This document shows, piece after piece, positions 21,400 to 32,224 of a DNA stretch of 64,000 nucleotides. Source of the DNA: Neurospora tetraspora (taxonomy: Eukaryota > Ascomycota > Sordariomycetes > Sordariales > Sordariaceae); the NCBI RefSeq assembly GCF_033439725.1, contig NW_026944386.1, positions 2,728,001 to 2,792,000 of the forward strand, read 5' to 3'. Made by a program: the position numbers and the translations under genes. The notes under the pieces are model-generated. The model made no database searches. It was not told where the DNA came from and worked only from the letters and a program-made list of their open reading frames with translations. Each line of letters begins with the position of its first letter. The first letter of the stretch is position 1.

Positions 21400-23341
21400 C
21401 TACAGCTTAGGCTTCACAGGTCCCGTCTTGTTGCCATCAGCGGCCGCGGCAGCCAGAGCCGCAGCCGTCGCCTCCTTGTTGACAACAATCTCGCCAGTCT
21501 TCGGGCCGTCGTATCCAAAGAAGATGACCTGGACCGTCAAATCATCACGGTACCTCCTCGAAAATGGCGAAGGGAGCGTCAACAGCGCCGACACCTGCTC
21601 CTGGTTCTTTCCACCGAGGGCGTTGCGGACAAGATGTGTAGCAACGTTCTTGTCCTGAACCACAAACCGTTCCATCGGGTCCGTACCGGTAGCGCCCCAC
21701 TGTCTCTGACGAATGGGCGTCTTATTGCCGCTATTCTTCTCCGACTCGCTGGATTCGACAGGCAGGGCTGTCTTGCTACCCTTTTGCAAGAAGGAGAAGT
21801 ATCCCGACGACTTGGAGCTGCTACCAGCTTGGCTCTCGATCCACTTGCCCACCAGCCCAACGACCTCCTCGTTGGTCAACATCTCCCACAGACCATCCGT
21901 GGCCATGACCACAAAGTCACCCTTTTCAGGCTCGATCTTGGTCGTTGTGACGACTGGCTCGGCAGTGACATATGGGGGTGTCTTGAGAAGGGGAGAGACA
22001 GACCTACCAAAGAACTTTTCCCGAAGCTTCTCTGAAAGTTCCCGGCTCCATTTGTAGCTCGCATCGCCGAATGCGCGTGTCGGCTCAAGGCCGCCAAGTA
22101 CGCGACCGTGACGAACCACATGCTCTTCACCCGGGTGTTCTCTACGCAAGCGAGCAGCCTCGTCGGGGTTGCTACCCGTCTGGTCGGTTGACAAGGCAGT
22201 TGCCGTCCACTTTCCAGACTCGGATCTGCGGCCCAACACTGCGCGCGAATCACCAGTGCAAGCAACCCGCAGAAGCTTAGCCTTGCTGTCGTAAAAAGAG
22301 AGCAGAGCACATGAGCCTGATAGGGCTGGGGCCAGATGTTCGGCAGCGACGAGCCGGTTGTTGGACTTCAGAACCCTTTGTACGCTCTGATGCACAATCT
22401 CGTCGTCCAGTCGCGTAAACCCGGTTTTGATGGCAGACTCAACCGCAGCGGCAGACGGGATAAGATCCGGAGAAGACTTGTAGGTCTCGTTGAGTTCGCG
22501 AGCAACGAAGCTGATCAGTGCCTGGCGTAGTTTGGCCGATGTAGTCCACCCTCTGCACACAATTTGTTAGCCGTCGCTCACTACGTACTGCATTTATATA
22601 CTGTAGTCCGCTTAAGAGAGTGACTTACGAATGGCCATCGTAAACACCCCAAAACATCCAATCGCTCGGATCACTGCTCTGAGCCTTGTTGGGTACCTCG
22701 ACAATCTTCTCGGCGTGATCATCCTCGATCGGATCGTTACTGGGCAACTGGGACACATCATAGCGAACCACGCCCTGACCGCGGTTGACGTAGACCGACT
22801 GCTCGTACTGGCGTAGCTTCCGGGTCGCTTGCTCGGGGGACAGCATTTCGACTACCCTTTCGTTATCGCTCGTGGTCTTGGAAATAGGGCCGTCTCCCAC
22901 AAAGGTGCCCGTGTGTAACTCGTCGGCTCCGATCACCAGGACCGACCGGGTCGGGACAGCGCCCGTAGCGGTGGTGGTGACGCTAGTCGTCGAGGCTATC
23001 GGAGAGTCGTTATTGCTGTCGCCGGAATTATACCAGGCACCGTAGGCGACAAGCCCTGAAAGCAGGGTGACGAAAGCGCCGCGGACGTACATGGACGAAC
23101 GAAGGGGCTCGGGATTCGCATTCGAGTGATGCGTACCTGACGAGTCGCGCGCGCCGGTAGACGACAGGTATCTTGCTGTAGCCGTGCCGAGACGGGGATT
23201 GTAATGAGCTGTGGGGGAACCGGAACTGGCTGCCTTTGAGGACTGCAGCAGGGGGAGAGGTGATCCCCTACGGCTAGCTCGTAGGCCCCGGAAGGTGCAC
23301 TGGTAGCTCGTCCGCAGAGCTTTGACGGCAGCACGACGCAT
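21400..23341 (-). CDS. Mitochondrial PP2C-type protein phosphatase (pyruvate dehydrogenase phosphatase/Ptc5 type)
   Basis: Two exons, 23341-22629 and 22552-21400, joined across a 76-nt intron (GTAAGT...GCAG), giving 621 aa. The N-terminus is Arg-rich without acidic residues (MRRAAVKALRTSYQC), typical of a mitochondrial presequence. A short hydrophobic segment follows at about 86-104, perhaps an inner-membrane anchor. PP2C motifs with metal-binding acids are in place: WGVYDGHSGW (D235, G236), SGSCALLSFYD, GDSRAVLG, VVMATDGLWEML (D457) and RRYRDDLTV (D574/D575). A Ser/Lys-rich insert separates the last motifs. In yeast, Ptc5 and Ptc6 reverse phosphorylation of the E1-alpha subunit of pyruvate dehydrogenase in the matrix; the same role is inferred here. 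It is transcribed divergently from the PEX39-like gene. Confidence 0.88.
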
Positions 23342-24375
23342 GGCTGTTGAGGCTGAATACTACTCCTTCCCAAAGACGGAGGGATAGCAGAAGATAAAAG
23401 TGATGGAAGGGTCGATGTGTCTTTGGCGACTGTGATGAATGTGGGTGTTGATGGATTCGTCCGCCGGGGTTAAGCCAGTGCGAGATACGGTACGCTATCA
23501 GCGAGGATGTGGTGACGGTCCAGGTCCCTCGCAGTGCCCAGTCTGGGTCGGTGGGGGTCCTGAGTGGAAGGAGCGAAGATGGTCGATGCTGATGGTGAGG
23601 AGAGAATATTAAAGCCGGTATGGTCTATTATATCGTTCTACTCGTCAGGTCTTGAATCGCCCATCTTCCCTTGGGGCAAAGAGCGCTTTGACTTGAAAAG
23701 GTCGGAAGTACGTTTGTACGGGAGAATGAAGGGAAGCAACATGAAAGCGGAGCAATGTGTGTCCATCAATCTTTGGACGGTTTTGGCAGGGCAGGCGCTC
23801 AGGGCAATGCAGTGCACGTTCGTCCCTGACTCCTGAGATTAGTTTCAGTGGATTTCCCGCTGTATCACAGCTGCAGCTCAGTGGGTGCACAGTGTCAGTT
23901 GCCCAACGTGCCTTCCTGGAGTGTGGAGGCAGGAACGGGATCTCAGAATCGGGTGTGTGCTCGTTGCCCGGTGAGCCTGGACTTCCGCTCACCTGGCCCA
24001 TCCTCGGGTACGGGTCAGCTCCAGCAGGCAGGCGCAGGCCGGGACAGGGGTTCTTTAGTGGACCTCACTTGCCTACCCGGACCGGACCCCAAACCACCAC
24101 ATCGACATCCCGGACAACTTGAACCTCATTCCGTCATCCCACCCCGGAAACTCACTTATGATACACTGAGGAGTACTATTCTCAATTTTTACGACAGTTA
24201 CATTTGTAGCTATTGCAGCTGCTGGTCTGCTGCATAAGCTTCCTTTCCAGCTTCGAGACGTCACGTCGTAGTCTCTCCTCTCAGTAGAGGTACCATCATC
24301 CTTCCTGGAGCGGAGGCTTCAGCGGACGGCCGCGCAGGATCTCGACGACACCCCTTCCCTTTTTACAACCACGAC
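23342..24375. other. Divergent promoter region
   Basis: About 1 kb between the starts of the PP2C gene (minus) and the PEX39-like gene (plus). It must carry both promoters. No further gene is supportable. Confidence 0.6.
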
Positions 24376-25458
24376 ATGGAGACTCCCACACAACAACCGT
24401 CAACGGGCGGTAATGATGTTGCCGCCTTCAAGAAGTTCGATGCCTATCCTTGGATCAAGGACCGTTCCTTTCTTGTAAGTCAATTCGCGGTCACCATGTG
24501 AGACGCCTCACCCAGGCCTCACCTGTGAACTCACATCACAAACCGTCCTCACTCAGTACCGCTCACCATATAACGGCTTTCAAGCCCAAAGACTGACCGC
24601 TACCGTCATCATCACAGCAAGGACTGGTAGCCATGCTGGGCCCTCTCTCAAACGGTTTCGAGCGCCAAAAGGCTCTCGGCATCTCTCTCCAAGCCCGCGT
24701 CTGGTGGTACAAGTCCCGTTTCAACATCGATATCGACCGGTCCGCCTACGAGAACTATCTTCTTTCTTCGTCACCTTCTTCAGCGCCCTCGCACTCACAG
24801 ATTCCCAACTCACCCGTCGACGCCCAGCTAGTTGACAGGCTCGCCGAGATCCAGCAGCTCATGGGCACCACCCCTGCTTCAGCATCAGATGACGACCTAC
24901 CCGCTTGGCAAGTCCAGGCTCCCAAGGTGGATCTGCTCAAAAAGGCCGATGATGGTGACGCCGATGGCGCGGAAAGAGGTGCTGATGGCAACGCTCCCTA
25001 CCCGGAGCGTTTCAATACCATCATCGAGCTCATCACGAATGGGACGCCGGTCCCTGGCATTAAGGATATTCCCAATACGGTTGTTAGGCAGCCTGTGAGT
25101 CTCTATCTACTTCTTTTATCTTGTATTTGCCTTCAGATACAACTGCCCCGTTTTCGGTGGAACAATGTGTAGCTGGAAGTAAAAGGAAGACTTCAAACCT
25201 GACGGAAAGGAACGAAACGTTGAAAGGACACTAACTCTGCCTCTTACTCTCCTCTAGGGTATCTCCCCCATCGGAAAGATGCAAGCTCCTCAGAAGCCTT
25301 GGGAGAAGAAGCAGCAGCAGCAGGCTTCTTCCGGCGCTGCTGCCGCGAACCCCGTCACTACCGAGGTCCTGATCGATCGTGAATTCCCTCCCCTCCCACC
25401 TGAGGAGGAGGAGGAGGCAGACCAACAGCAAGAGCAGCCGCAGAAGATGGAAGCCTAG
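24376..25458 (+). CDS. pex39: PEX39-like peroxin with KPWE motif (PTS2 import co-factor)
   Basis: Three exons, 24376-24474, 24618-25094 and 25258-25458, all in phase 0, give 258 aa. The N-terminal block FDAYPWIKDRSFLQGLVAML (about 21-40) and the C-terminal KPWE (205-208) within PIGKMQAPQKPWEKK define the fungal KPWE-domain family. From published work as I remember it, yeast Yjr012c and human C6ORF226 are PEX39, whose (R/K)PWE motif binds the PTS2 receptor PEX7 and assists import of PTS2 cargo into peroxisomes. Between the two blocks lie a Ser/Pro-rich linker and a conserved-looking segment PERFNTIIELITNGTPVPGI. A Gln-rich patch and the acidic tail REFPPLPPEEEEEA follow. No membrane segment is present, consistent with a soluble protein. 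The family assignment is strong; the function is by homology only. Confidence 0.8.
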
Positions 25459-27318
25459 TCAGTCTCCATCCCTGACGGCTTGACCAACTCCAAGAGCGCG
25501 GCGCATATCATGACTGATCGTATTTTCATGATTAGACGTCATTTCCTGTTGTCAAACCAAGTGAAGTATCCCAACCAGATGATGAGCTCTCGTCCCATCA
25601 CGGGCAAGAAGATGATGTTGCTGCACAGTGAGCAAGGAGTGCATAGCATTGTATAGAGGGAGTTTTCGGCAGAAGCTTTACTATTTGCGTATATATAAAG
25701 GGGCAGATGGCAATGCTCGCTATGGGAATTCTGCACGTTTTCCCTGATAGAAGACCCTTTATCATGATCTGGCAAATCAAAAGACATGGGAGGTTCTTGA
25801 GTGGATGTGGCAGTCCATTGGCAGAGGGATAATAATGAGCAGATGGCAATGCTCAGCTCACTGGCGTTGTTTATACATGGCTTTGTGGGAAGACATGCAT
25901 CACGTTCTGGCGCATATAGATTTGAGTCCTTGAAATTAATTGAGGCATTGCGCATTGTGTTGAAATTCATTTTATCTTAGGCTGTGACTTCTCCCCTTCA
26001 CGTGTGACTGCGAAGAGACTTACCCACACATACACCTCTTTACAGCCACATAGTGCCCGCAATCTCGAGGCAATCAAAGTGTCCGCCAAACCTGTAAACT
26101 ATCCGGAACTTAGTAGAAGCACGTTTACCTGTTCGTTCTATTCATCCCTCATCTTTTGGTTCATTTTACTACAACAAATAGGTGCCTCAACCTTTCGAGT
26201 GACGCCCGTGATTGCATTGGCAGTGTTAATTTGCAAGAAAATTGTCCACAACGGCTCCGAATGAGTCAATGCCTCTCCAGTTCGCTCACTCGTACTCAAT
26301 TTACGTACTAACCTACCTTACCTTAGCTACCGCGCCGAAACGAAACAGTCAATTCTCAGCCAGCGGTCTGACACAGAGCCTGATGAGGGCTTCAGTCGCT
26401 CAAGGGCACCAATTTTGCAATCTCCGTTGAATAATAAGTAGGCGTCCGGAGCATAAAAGATGAACACGATCAACGTTGGTTGGTCAAAGTAGAGAAAATG
26501 AAAGCTGAAGAAGCAGTAGGAAAAAGGAAAAAGACAAAAAGCTCAGCTGCCCAAGCCTGGAGTCGAACTCGAGGCCAGCTGCAGACCTACGAAAACACTC
26601 ACCACGCGTTTTCTGGCTCCCAGCACACCTACCAACCACGTTGGCTACTGGAAGTTGTTGGAAGAACTGAACTTGGGGGGTATATAGGCCCTGGGGAAAG
26701 GGGCCAGGTAGAAGAAAACTATCTGAGCATTGGATAGAGATTTGTTTCAAGGGCTTGGAAGACTTCAGTTGTAATGAAAAGACTTCGAAGATATTGGTAG
26801 TGTACCTATGTGTGGGTAGTTTTTGGTTGGATTTAGATTGAAATCGGTCAAAGACAACTGGATAAAGGAGTAGTACAAATCACATTGCGAACGATGATCA
26901 TTAGAGAGCATCTCCCACTTCACTCACTGCAGCCTTGATATTCCCGAGCTGGCTCTTAACGTGCACACCTCTACCCACAACCAAAACAACCTCATTCCTT
27001 CAATATACACAAGCACATAAAAAGCGAAGCAACTGGGTAGGAGACAGACAATTCAAACAGCAAGAACAAAACTCTGTATGTCTCTCATCATTCTTCTAAA
27101 AACAACTTGCAGCAGCTGGAATGCGTGCGGTAAGAACAACCAAAAACGAGAGGAAGAAAGCGAATAGAGAACAAACTCCCTCCCTCCTCTCCTTTTTGAT
27201 GTGTCTTATATATGTCCTGTACTGTGGTCCAGTGTCTGTTGGTTCGACTGTGTCTGTCTGTCGTCTTCATTATAAGCCCCCTTTACCTTGCCTTTCCCTC
27301 CGCCTTTCCAATGTCTAT
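25459..27318. other. Convergent intergenic region, 1.9 kb, AT-rich
   Basis: Between the PEX39-like stop and the nuo78 stop. AT-richer than its neighbours. The only structure I see is the Pol III-like element at about 26537-26655; otherwise no gene. Confidence 0.55.
26537..26655 (-). ncRNA. Possible Pol III transcription unit (tRNA-like boxes, no sound tRNA fold)
   Basis: On the minus strand a TATATA box (about 26680) is followed some 30-35 nt later by an A-box-like TAGCCAACGTGG. About 70 nt further on is a B-box-like AGTTCGACTCC, and then a T5 run that would stop Pol III. The order and spacing suit a tRNA or small Pol III gene. However, the T-arm pairs poorly (about 3 of 5 pairs) and no matching acceptor stem or anticodon arm was found. 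It could be a decayed tRNA, another small RNA, or coincidence. Confidence 0.22.
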
Positions 27319-29986
27319 CTATGCACCATAGGCGATCTGACCCATGGGTCTATCCTCCTCCATGCCCGGAGCCATGAAGTTGGTTCGGGGATCGCCTGTC
27401 TCCTTGGCGGCTGAGCAGCGGGCCATGGTTGGGGAGCTGTGAGATGATAGGTGGTTAGCGGATACTGCGTTACATCTGATGAAAGAAGACAGGAAAAAAA
27501 AAACGAACCTTCTGGAAATGGCGTCGGTAAAGTAAAAGTTGTCGATGACCTTCTTGAGGGGCTCGTTGCTTGCGGTGGCGCCCTGGTTCTGCTCAACCAG
27601 CTGCACCTTGCTGAGCTGCTGCAACGAGGGAGACTCGATGATATCATAAGACGACAAAGCAGGGCTAATCTCGACCATGCGATCCCGAAGCTGAGCGACA
27701 TCGTCATAGGGAAGGCGGACGCCAAGGTATTCGCTCACAGCGCGAAGAATCTTCCAGTCCGTGCGGGCGGCACCGGGAAGGCCGGTAGCAGCGCGGGTCA
27801 TCTGCACACGGCCCTCGGTGTTGACATAGGTGCCAGCCTTCTCGGTGTAGGCAGCACCAGGGAGGACAATATCGGCGATCTGGGCGCCTCTGTCACCGTG
27901 GTGGCCCTGGTAGACAATGAAGGCGTCCTTGGGGATGTCGGCTTCGTTGAACTCATCGGCGCCGAGGAGCCAGACGAACTTGGGCTTTGTCTCGGCAACC
28001 TCGGCGGAGGGAACAGTGAAGCCGACCTCGAAGGCGCCGACTCTGGAGGCAGCGCGCTGGAGAACGTTGTAGCCGTTCCACTCCTCAGTGAGGAAGTTGG
28101 AAGCGTTGCTGTCGACAAACTTCCCGACGGTCTCATAGAAGGCATTGGCATCGCCGTGGTCGGTGACGCCAGAGCCCACAATGATCATGGGGTTCTTGGC
28201 CGACTTGAGCTTCTTGCCAAAGTCGCCCTCAAGCGCCTTCTGGAGGGCAGCATGGTCGGTGCCAAGGTGCTCAAACTCGAAAGTCGAATCCCAGGTCTGG
28301 CCAACAACGCCAATCTCAAGGTCAGAGCGCAGCCATTGCTTACGGATCCTAGCATTGAGTACAGCGGCCTCATGTCTCGGGTTAGTACCAACTAGGAGGA
28401 TAACATCAGCAGACTCGATACCAACGATGCTGGAGTTGAAGGTATAGTTAGAGCGGACATCAACACCATGGGCGAGAGGCTTGTTGCCCGAGGGCATATC
28501 CAGCGCAAGGTTCTCCGATCCGAGCCTGTTGGCAAGGTCCTTCATGGCAACCAACGACTCAACCTCGGTGAGCTGACCAGCGATAGCCTTGAACTCATTG
28601 CCCTGGGGGTTCAACGTTTGGTAAGCGTGGGCAATTTCAGTCAGAGCCTGGTCCCATGACGCCGGCTCGAACTTTCCTTCTCTTCGGACCAGGGGAATGG
28701 TAAGACGCTGGGTCTTGAGACCATCGCAGGCAAAGCGAGTCTTGTCGTTGATCCACTCCTCGTTAACCTCGTCGTTGAGGCGAGGAAGAATGCGCATCAC
28801 CTCCAAGCCACGAGTGTCGACGCGAATGTTAGAGCCTAGGCCGTCCAGAACGTCGATCGATTCCGTCTTCTTCAGCTCCCAGGGGCGTGCACGGAAAGCA
28901 TACGGCTTCGAGGTCAAAGCACCGACAGGGCAGAGATCGATGACGTTACCAGAAAGCTCAGAGTCGAGGTTCTTCTCCAGGTAGGTACCAATCTGTAGGT
29001 CGTTGCCACGGCCCGTCGAACCCAGTTCCGGGGCGCCGGCAATATCGTTCGCGAACCGCACACATCTCGTGCACTGGATACACCTGTTCATGGAGGTCTT
29101 GATAAGGGGACCCATGTTCTTGTCCTCCACCGCTCGCTTCCCGCCGATTTCGTGGAACCGACCGCGGTCGCCGCCGTAGCGCATCGACTGGTCCTGGAGA
29201 TCGCACTCACCACCCTGGTCGCAAATAGGGCAGTCCAAGGGGTGGTTTGCGAGCAGGAATTCCATCACACCCTCACGCGCCTTGTGTGTCAGGGGCGAGT
29301 TGGTCTTGACGACCATGCCGGGTTGGACGGGCCATGCGCACGACGCGACGGGCTTCGGGACCTTTTCGACTTCGACCAAGCACATGCGGCAGTTGCCCGC
29401 AATCATGAGCTTCCTAGGAAGTTACACATTTGTCAGTCGGTCTTCGTAGGGCTGACGCCTGCTGGAGTGACTGGAGCTGCAATAAGTTTGGGAGAGCGGG
29501 GCGAAACCGTATGTGACGTACTCATGATAACAGTATCTGCAAGACAGTCAGCAAGAACCTCTACGGGCAGTATCCGTGATTCAGGGTCCGTTTTCCGCAT
29601 ACCTGGGAATGGTAACGCCGGCCTTTTCGCAAGCCTGGATCAAGGCCGATCCGGCTGTTGGTTTCCTCGAGTATTAGCGACCCCCTCCTCCCCATTTCCG
29701 TAGCCAGGACTTGCGACGCAGCGCATTGTGAGTGCTCACCCTCGATAGAGACCTTCTTTCCATCTGTAAGATACGGGAGACACGAGTCAGTATCGGCGCC
29801 GACGGGTACGGGGATCATACACGGTGTATGCTAGTCATGTGGTGGAGGTCTGGATGGAGACATACCAATTGTGAGCTCGACCTCTGCGGGTCTCTGAGCT
29901 GTGGCCGAAAAGGCACGGCTGGCATTCCTGGCCGCCTGATGCCTGCCAGTCCGCCAAGCCGAACGGGACAATGTCGACCTCAACAT
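27319..29986 (-). CDS. nuo78: NADH:ubiquinone oxidoreductase 78-kDa subunit (complex I, NDUFS1/NuoG)
   Basis: Six coding exons: 29986-29866, 29763-29740 (24 nt), 29654-29603, 29536-29522 (15 nt), 29413-27509 and 27436-27319, totalling 744 aa, the length I recall for N. crassa NUO-78. An Arg/Ser-rich mitochondrial presequence (MLRSTLSRSAWRTGRHQAAR) is followed by the ferredoxin-like domain with the 2Fe-2S ligands C68, C79, C82 and C96. After it come HPLDCPICDQGGECD (4Fe-4S, His/Cys ligands) and CIQCTRC with a later VIDLCPVGALT (4Fe-4S). The rest is the molybdopterin-oxidoreductase-like domain, which carries no cofactor in complex I. It belongs to the N module of the peripheral arm in the matrix and passes electrons from NADH towards ubiquinone. 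The last intron has a GTTCGT donor and an A/T-run start. Confidence 0.97.
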
Positions 29987-30756
29987 CGTGTGTCGTCGTC
30001 TCGACGGCGGTCGGAGGGAGAGTTGGAGGTCGAGATAGTATAGGTAGGTTGAGTGTATCGCAATATGCCTGCAGCCAGCAAGCGCCTGCTTGTACGTTAT
30101 GTCGGGTCGGCAATGACAGTCGTCTGGTCTGTGCTGTGAGTTGGGACGACGGACCTGCCACTCTGCCAGTCGAGTGGTCGGTGCAGTGGGTTCCGCCCTG
30201 CCGTCCCGGCAAGAAGTGAGGAGCTGACGCCACCAGCTGCCCGTTGTACAGAGCTTCGACCAATCAGAATGCTCAATTTGTAAGCCCACTTTTGAGATTT
30301 TCAAACTCCTTTAAAAGCTCGGCCAGCTGCCGCGCTTCCTCTTTTTTTGATCTTTTTCTCTCATTATTGTACCATGGCCACTTATTGTAGGGGGATATTG
30401 GTTCGCATCGTCCACGCTTTCGGGTATGGATTTTGCAAGCTCTACGAGTGTTCCCCTCTATCATGTGTCCTAGATAGATATTCTTTGGCTCCGTTTATGG
30501 ATACACGCTAGATGTCCCTTCGGGGGCCTCTTTGAGCAGTGATTCTTACCGCCGGTTGCCACATCTCGTCACGACAAAAATGGCCTTGCTTAAGCAGGCT
30601 GCAAGCAAAATAGTAGATGGTCTGCTCTATGTTCATTTGGCGACTATTTGGGGCCCGATTCCAGCTTCTCACAGCTGCTGCTCATCTCCTCCACGGGCTC
30701 GTATCCATGTCGAACCTCTACATGATGGCAGGCAGCATGTGGTGATACCTAAGATA
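29987..30756. other. Intergenic region upstream of nuo78
   Basis: Presumed promoter and leader of nuo78 and 3' flank of the next minus-strand gene. Short frames only; nothing supportable as a gene. Confidence 0.6.
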
Positions 30757-31446
30757 TCAACCCATGGGCGCATCTTGAACCCGAGTCCGTTCCTCCGGCC
30801 TCAACGCCGCCTGTCTGAGCCTTTCCTGCTCCCTCCCCAGCAATTCGACGTAGGTGCTCCTCAAGTTCTTCATGTGATTCTGGTACCCATCGATTTCGTT
30901 CTTGCCCGAGTCCACCACCGTCAGGATATCCATCATGGCCTTCTCCCTCACCGAGACATCGCGCGGCATGACCTCCTGCGGGTTGAGCTCCGGCAGATGT
31001 TTGACGTTGAACGGATTGTTGGGATCGTTGTAGTCAAATCCCTCGGGGGCCGGCCTCTCCATGCTGGCGAACACGGCGTCGATTTCCGCCTCTGCTGGGC
31101 CCGGTGGGTGCAGATCGCGAAGCTTGAACTCCTCTTCACGCTCGGCGGCGTCAAGCGAGTACCGGCGCATCTCCCGCTCAAACATCCACATGTAGTTCTC
31201 CTTGACGGCGGCGGTGTGGTAGTCAATGGTCTCGATGATGCGCTTCAAACGTGCGATCCGCTGGCTTGGCTCATCGTCTTCGGATGGTGGTTCGACGTCC
31301 TCCTTTCTGAGGGGAACAAACATGCTGGGTGCCACGTTGACGAGATGCGGAATTTGCTGAGAGGGTCGGAGTGTCGGGGGTTGAGGTTGATGCTGTCCGC
31401 CGCCGGTGGGATGGGCACCCGGTCGACGATTCGAATGTGAGGACAT
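30757..31446 (-). CDS. Hypothetical acidic helical protein
   Basis: Single exon, 229 aa, starting at the first true ATG (context CACAATGTC); the frame is open upstream but has no earlier ATG. I do not recognise the family. The first 40 residues are Pro/Gln/His-rich and disordered. The middle is rich in charged helix (SQRIARLKRIIETIDYHT, then a Met/Trp/Arg-rich stretch), probably a coiled coil. Then come DPNNPFNVKHLPELNPQEVM and a second helical stretch (EKAMMDILTVVDSGKNEI) ending in a Glu/Arg-rich tail. There is no signal peptide, membrane segment or catalytic motif. The layout suggests a small scaffold or complex subunit, but that is a guess. Codon use is like its neighbours, so it is probably a real gene. 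Confidence 0.7.
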   Translation of the reverse strand: MSSHSNRRPGAHPTGGGQHQPQPPTLRPSQQIPHLVNVAPSMFVPLRKEDVEPPSEDDEPSQRIARLKRIIETIDYHTAAVKENYMWMFEREMRRYSLDAAEREEEFKLRDLHPPGPAEAEIDAVFASMERPAPEGFDYNDPNNPFNVKHLPELNPQEVMPRDVSVREKAMMDILTVVDSGKNEIDGYQNHMKNLRSTYVELLGREQERLRQAALRPEERTRVQDAPMG

Positions 31447-32224
31447 TGTGACAGCTTGATATATGGAGCGGGACAAAGGAGTGATGTGTCTTTCGCGGTA
31501 ACTTCTTTGGCTGGGTTTGATTCAGCAAAGACGGCTTTGGTTCTGTTCAAATATAGTTGACGAATTTCCTGATGGCGAGAATGTCGTTAGCAACTGCTAT
31601 TGTAGTTCAGAAAGAGAATTGCGTTCGACACTCGTCAAAAACATACGATGAGATCAAAGCTATACCAGAGTTGATATGGTCTGTGCATTGGCCTGCCGAT
31701 GTTGGCTGATATAGAGAATTCACACCTTGTGGTAGTCACCGGATCCTCTGGCTGGTTTGTGATGATGAGATGAGTGTCGTCGAAATATTTTACGGTTTGA
31801 GATGGCCAATAATAACCTCAATATCCTGGCAAATTTATCTGAAGGAGACTATTGGCGTACTTAGGTGCAGGCCATAGCCCACATTATTGAATTTTAACGT
31901 CAACATACAACTTGGACCACATCACCTTTGAAGTTATCAGATATTTTGGTGAAATCTTAAATTTGAATACGAAAGTGAAATTTTCAAAATACAACCTCAA
32001 CTTGTGCCACCTTCAAGCTTGCTCATCCAAACGCCAACGGCGCAACAATGCGCCAGTGATAATGCGTCAACGACTTGGACATGTTTTTATCCAATGTCAC
32101 ATGTATATGTGCGGGTTGGTGTGCTAACCAAACAATGTGCAACCATACGTCCCGTCTTTAGTATCTTCTTCGTTTCCACGGCGGATACTGCTCAAGTTCC
32201 CGCTCTTTTACTGCTTTGTAGACC
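31447..32224. other. AT-rich intergenic region
   Basis: Between two minus-strand genes: promoter of the small acidic-protein gene and 3' flank of the Atg37-like gene. The segment about 31560-32000 is clearly more AT-rich than its surroundings. No recognisable repeat or gene. Confidence 0.55.

Noticed and set aside
26537-26655. Confident tRNA gene
   Set aside because: A- and B-box-like words are present, but the acceptor stem and anticodon arm do not form, so only a low-confidence Pol III-like element is reported.
27451-28395. Open frame of 314 codons on the plus strand
   Set aside because: Antisense shadow of nuo78; no independent start context or protein features.
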